Assembly: GCA_945862035.1 (NCBI GenBank)
Contig: CAMAXB010000107.1
Coordinates: 1-9,535, forward strand
Source of the DNA: Opitutus sp. GAS368
GTDB lineage: Bacteria > Verrucomicrobiota > Verrucomicrobiia > Opitutales > Opitutaceae
Reading direction: 5' to 3'
DNA: 9,535 nt
A model generated the notes under the pieces. It saw only the letters and a program-made list of their open reading frames with translations, made no database searches and was not told the DNA's origin. Positions 7,378 through 9,535 of the stretch are shown here, piece after piece. Made by a program: the position numbers and the translations under genes. How positions within the stretch are numbered: position 1 is the first letter of the stretch; each line of letters starts with the position of its first letter.

Positions 7378-7474
7378 ACCACACGGCCTAATCGAGATCA
7401 GAAGTTGCCTAAGTAGTTGAGAGAGAGTGGCGTTCATCCCTTGCCGTTTTTGGCCCCATCATTCTAGTCCCCTC

Positions 7475-7672
7475 ATGCCCCAAGACCCCACGTTCAAACG
7501 GCCCCAGTACTTGGACCTCCTTTTGCCGGACGTTGCCGACACGGTCAGAGCCATGGCCCGACAGCGCTCCTGTGATGCCGAGGAGCTCGCGCGCGAGCTA
7601 ATCACGGTCGGTGAGTTTCCCGACCACGCTTGGAAGAATCCTGCGCAGCGCTCGCCTGAACAGGCCGCTTGA
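7475..7672 (+). CDS. Hypothetical 65-residue protein
   Basis: I do not recognise this protein. It is soluble-looking and predicted mostly helical, with an acidic/basic segment (DTVRAMARQRSCDAEELAREL) and a Pro/Gln/Ala tail. The segment with EELARELI loosely recalls small helical DNA-binding or antitoxin-like proteins, but no motif supports such a claim and no toxin partner lies next to it. The ATG at 7475 is preferred over an upstream in-frame ATG at 7427, whose extra 16 residues look like leader translation; neither has a Shine-Dalgarno sequence. A near-perfect palindrome begins 11 bp after the stop codon, as expected of a real gene end. If this ORF is not real, the whole stretch 7231-7903 is non-coding apart from its hairpins. 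Confidence 0.45.
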   Translation: MPQDPTFKRPQYLDLLLPDVADTVRAMARQRSCDAEELARELITVGEFPDHAWKNPAQRSPEQAA

Positions 7673-7683
7673 GCGTCCGCTTC

Positions 7684-7714
7684 TGAAATACCCGGACTCC
7701 CTCCGGGTATCTCA
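7684..7714. terminator. Near-perfect palindrome, possible two-way transcription end or REP-like element
   Basis: A 9-bp perfect stem ATACCCGGA/TCCGGGTAT (7688-7696 and 7702-7710) closes a 5-nt loop. After one mismatch it extends by TGA/TCA to 12 of 13 pairs. It lies 11 bp after the stop codon at 7672. There is no U-tract on either side, so it is not a canonical intrinsic terminator. It could end transcripts with help, protect a 3' end, or belong to a dispersed palindromic repeat family. Confidence 0.5.
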
Positions 7715-7841
7715 AAGGCAGGCCCAACCCGCGCTTCCCGTTCGCTTGGCCCACGCCGTCGTGCCGCAGGGCTTGCGCGCACTCGACGTTTGATCCTCGG
7801 ACCTTGTGTCCGGGCGCCGAAAGGCTGACCAATTCATTCAC

Positions 7842-7860
7842 GACCGGCTTAGGGCCGGTC
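7842..7860. other. Perfect hairpin in the region upstream of the sialidase-fold gene
   Basis: GACCGGC at 7842-7848 pairs perfectly with GCCGGTC at 7854-7860 around a 5-nt loop, 43 bp before the ATG at 7904. It could be an operator-like inverted repeat or a 5' leader stem. No promoter elements are convincing nearby, so its role cannot be assigned. Confidence 0.4.
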
Positions 7861-7903
7861 CGCTCATCCTCCGGTCAGCCGTGCTTTCCAACCCCTCCCC
7901 GTC

Positions 7904-9124
7904 ATGCGCCTCCTCCGCCCCTGCCTCGTTCTCTCCGCGCTCCTTCTCACGATGGTCAGCCGGTGTGCGGCGGCCGCAACGGAGCCCGTCCCCGCATTCG
8001 ACCGCGTGCCGGGGGTGGTGATCGCGCATAGCCCTAAATCGACCCGGGTGTACCTCGGATCGGCAGGTATCGCCAAGCTCTCCGACGGCAGCTACCTCGC
8101 AAAGCATGATGAGTTCGGACCGAGCAGCACGGAGAAGACGAACGCCGTGACCAAGGTGTACCGCTCCACCAACCGGGGTGAGACGTGGGAATTGATCAGC
8201 CGCGTCGAGGGCCAGTTCTGGGCCAACCTCTTTGAGCATCAGGGAGCCGTCTACATGATGGGCACGACGGCGTCCCATCGCTCAGGCCATGCGACCATCC
8301 GCCGCTCGCTCGACGGCGGACGGACTTGGACCGAACCCAAGGGACCCGACAGCGGGCTGCTTTTCCCCGATATCTCCTATCACACCGCGCCGATGCCCAT
8401 CGTGATTCACAACGGCCGGATCTGGCGCGCCATGGAGGACGAAAAGGGTGGCGAAAGCTGGGGCCGCATGTTCCGCGCCTTCATGCTGTCCGCCCCGGTC
8501 GACGCCGACTTGCTGAAGGCATCGAGCTGGACCGCGTCCAACGCGCTGGGCCACGACCCGTCCTATCTGGGCGGCCGATTCGGGGGCTGGCTCGAGGGCA
8601 ATGCCGTCGTCGCGCCGGATGGCCAGATCGTGAACATCCTGCGCACCGATTTCCGCGATGTCCCGGAAAAGGCCTCCCTCGTCCGCATCTCAGCGGATGG
8701 CCAAACGGCCACGTTCGATCCTGAACGCGATTTCATCGACTTCCCGGGCGGCTGCAAAAAATTCGTGATCCGGCGCGATCCGACCGATGGCCGCTACTGG
8801 ACGCTCGCCAACGCCATCCTGCCCCAGCACGCCGGGGGCAATGTCGAGCGGATCCGCAACGCGGCTGTGCTCATGTCCTCGACCGACCTGCGCACGTGGA
8901 CCCCGCATTATACGGCCCTTCATCATCCTGATCTGACGGCCCACGGTTTCCAGTACCTCGACTGGCTCTTCGAGGGTGACGACCTGATTGTCGTGTCTCG
9001 CACCGCCTATGAGGACGGCGTCGGCGGCGCGTACAATCAGCACAACTCCAATTTCCTGACCTTTCACCGGATCAAGGACTACCGGCAGCATATCGCATCC
9101 ACCGTGGCAGTGGCCGGGCGCTAG
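7904..9124 (+). CDS. Secreted sialidase-fold (BNR/Asp-box beta-propeller) protein
   Basis: The product is 406 residues. A signal peptide (MRLLRPCLVLSALLLTMVS, likely cleaved after CAAAA near residue 25) sends it out of the cytoplasm. Two Asp-box motifs, STNRGETW at 88-95 and SLDGGRTW at 135-142, mark a sialidase-superfamily beta-propeller; STDLRTWTPH nearer the C-terminus is a degenerate third. Such proteins are often annotated exo-alpha-sialidase or BNR-repeat glycosidase, but the canonical F/Y-R-I-P motif is not present: the matching place near residue 33 reads FDRVPG. The true substrate and even enzymatic activity are uncertain; a polysaccharide-related role is inferred. The start is chosen by the signal peptide, with no Shine-Dalgarno sequence before the ATG. 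It stands alone between a hairpin-rich upstream region and the tRNA-Ser repeat region, and converges with the tRNA gene. Confidence 0.85.
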   Translation: MRLLRPCLVLSALLLTMVSRCAAAATEPVPAFDRVPGVVIAHSPKSTRVYLGSAGIAKLSDGSYLAKHDEFGPSSTEKTNAVTKVYRSTNRGETWELISRVEGQFWANLFEHQGAVYMMGTTASHRSGHATIRRSLDGGRTWTEPKGPDSGLLFPDISYHTAPMPIVIHNGRIWRAMEDEKGGESWGRMFRAFMLSAPVDADLLKASSWTASNALGHDPSYLGGRFGGWLEGNAVVAPDGQIVNILRTDFRDVPEKASLVRISADGQTATFDPERDFIDFPGGCKKFVIRRDPTDGRYWTLANAILPQHAGGNVERIRNAAVLMSSTDLRTWTPHYTALHHPDLTAHGFQYLDWLFEGDDLIVVSRTAYEDGVGGAYNQHNSNFLTFHRIKDYRQHIASTVAVAGR

Positions 9125-9153
9125 GTTCCTCCCGCGACCGCAGGTCCGGAGCC

Positions 9154-9249
9154 GGGTTCTCATCCCTCCGACTGGGACACTCTTTTCGCAAAGACTGTCC
9201 CGACGTGCTCGAAAAACTTTCAGCGATAAATGGCGGAGAGGGAGGGATT
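9154..9249. repeat. Copy A of a 96-bp direct repeat containing the last 19 bp of tRNA-Ser
   Basis: It matches 9319-9414 with five substitutions in 96 positions at an offset of 165 bp. The right end (9231-9249) is identical to the 3' end of the tRNA-Ser gene including CCA; the match stops inside the T arm. The flank holds an inverted repeat at 9176-9199 (9 of 10 pairs, TCGC loop) that extends by two further G-C pairs in this copy. The left end begins at GGGTTC, 29 bp after the stop codon of the sialidase-fold gene. Confidence 0.93.
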
Positions 9250-9310
9250 GGTGCCGCATCCGCGGCAGTGCTGCGCACTCCCCGACAGGTGTCGGGGCCC
9301 TGCTCCGCCG
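9231..9310. other. Multi-branched inverted-repeat element between the two direct repeats
   Basis: Plus-strand bases 9232-9242 (GGCGGAGAGGG, the duplicated tRNA 3' end) pair with 9298-9309 (CCCT, one bulged G, CTCCGCC) in an 11-bp helix. Inside are three hairpins that abut without spacers: GCCGC/GCGGC at 9253-9266, AGTGC/GCACT at 9267-9279, and CCCCGACA/TGTCGGGG at 9280-9297 (8 bp; the innermost pair must open for a loop). Only about 10 bases (9243-9252) are unpaired at the junction. The layout resembles a cloverleaf. It shows no sequence match to the 5' part of tRNA-Ser. It may be a REP-like or mobile palindromic element, or part of a recombination site. Confidence 0.6.
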
Positions 9311-9318
9311 AACCCCAA

Positions 9319-9414
9319 GGGTTCTCATCCCTCCACCTGCGACACTCTTTTCGCAAAGACTGTCCCGACGTGCTCGAAGAACTTTCAGTGATAAATGGCG
9401 GAGAGGGAGGGATT
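9319..9414. repeat. Copy B of the 96-bp direct repeat, overlapping the intact tRNA-Ser gene
   Basis: This copy covers the 77 bp downstream of the tRNA (in its own direction) and the tRNA's last 19 bp. Relative to copy A three substitutions cluster near the left end and two lie at the AGAACTTTCAGTG stretch. The hairpin at 9341-9364 is kept, but its outward extension is broken by a C opposite C. GAACCC/GGGTTC at 9310-9324 forms a short inverted repeat across the left boundary. Confidence 0.93.
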
Positions 9415-9483
9415 CGAACCCCCGGGACCTTTCGGCCCAATGGTTTTCAAGACCATCGCGATAGACCACTCTGCCACCTCTCC
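9396..9483 (-). tRNA. tRNA-Ser, anticodon UGA
   Basis: The gene is 88 nt including an encoded 3' CCA. Acceptor stem GGAGAGG pairs with CCTCTCC, with discriminator G before CCA. The anticodon stem ATGGT/ACCAT encloses the loop CTTGAAA, so the anticodon is TGA (plus-strand 9447-9449), reading UCA and probably other UCN serine codons. A long variable arm (GGGCC-GAAA-GGTCC) is the class II hallmark of serine tRNA. The T arm holds GGTTCGAATCC. In the D stem the third pair appears to be A-C, where U is more usual. TAAAAA at 9504-9499 is a possible -10 element, without a clear -35. The 3' end is duplicated at 9231-9249. Confidence 0.97.
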
Positions 9484-9535
9484 TGCAATGACTTACGATT
9501 TTTAGGCTTCCACCTGTTGCCATTCCATTGACACT

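Noticed and set aside
5624..7384. Long open frame of 586 codons on the minus strand across the hydrolase, prohibitin and small membrane protein genes
   Set aside because: It lies antisense to three well-supported genes, begins with an Arg-rich low-complexity stretch, and shows no domain; it is a by-product of high GC at third codon positions.
9154..9414. CRISPR array or tandem repeat array
   Set aside because: There are only two copies, 96 bp long, with one 69-bp spacer that is itself palindromic; no cas gene is in view.
8690..9523. Minus-strand frame of 277 codons through the tRNA-Ser gene and both repeats
   Set aside because: The repeated ESLPLRHLSLKV-type peptide is translation of the tRNA 3' end and its flank; the rest is antisense to the sialidase-fold gene.
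9528..9533. TTGACA on the plus strand at the right edge as a promoter -35
   Set aside because: The matching -10 would lie beyond the window, so nothing supports it.

Overview
The window looks like chromosome from a GC-rich, Gram-negative-type bacterium, most likely Verrucomicrobiota in or near Opitutaceae. That placement is an inference from the style of the NusA and IF-2 proteins, the DUF2851 protein, the secreted beta-lactamase-fold and sialidase-fold proteins, and starts that lack Shine-Dalgarno sequences. No database search was run.

The left part (1-4331) reads on the minus strand. In transcription order it holds a DUF2851 protein (4331 to 3087), nusA (2943 to 1711) and the 5' two thirds of infB (1639 to beyond base 1). 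rimP, often found just before nusA, is not there. A good sigma70-type promoter (TTGACA, 18 bp, TATTTT) lies between the DUF2851 gene and nusA. It is followed at once by a strong intrinsic terminator that ends 17 bases before the nusA ATG. RNA from this promoter must cross that terminator to reach nusA and infB, so the 5' leader looks like an attenuator. This is the best regulatory candidate in the window.

The middle and right parts (4563-9124) read on the plus strand. They hold a secreted serine hydrolase of the class C beta-lactamase/DD-peptidase fold, a membrane-anchored prohibitin-family SPFH protein, a 65-residue protein with two membrane segments, a doubtful 65-residue ORF of unknown function, and a secreted sialidase-fold beta-propeller. 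The intergenic regions carry several perfect or near-perfect hairpins without U-tracts.

The right end has a minus-strand tRNA-Ser(UGA) gene with encoded CCA. The last 19 bases of the tRNA plus 77 bases of downstream flank are repeated 165 bp away at about 95% identity. Between the copies is a compact inverted-repeat element: an 11-bp outer helix, one arm of which is the duplicated tRNA 3' end, encloses three hairpins that abut with no spacer. This could be the scar of integration at a tRNA gene, a decayed tandem tRNA copy, or a member of a REP-like repeat family. No CRISPR array, transposase, integrase or recognisable defence gene is present.
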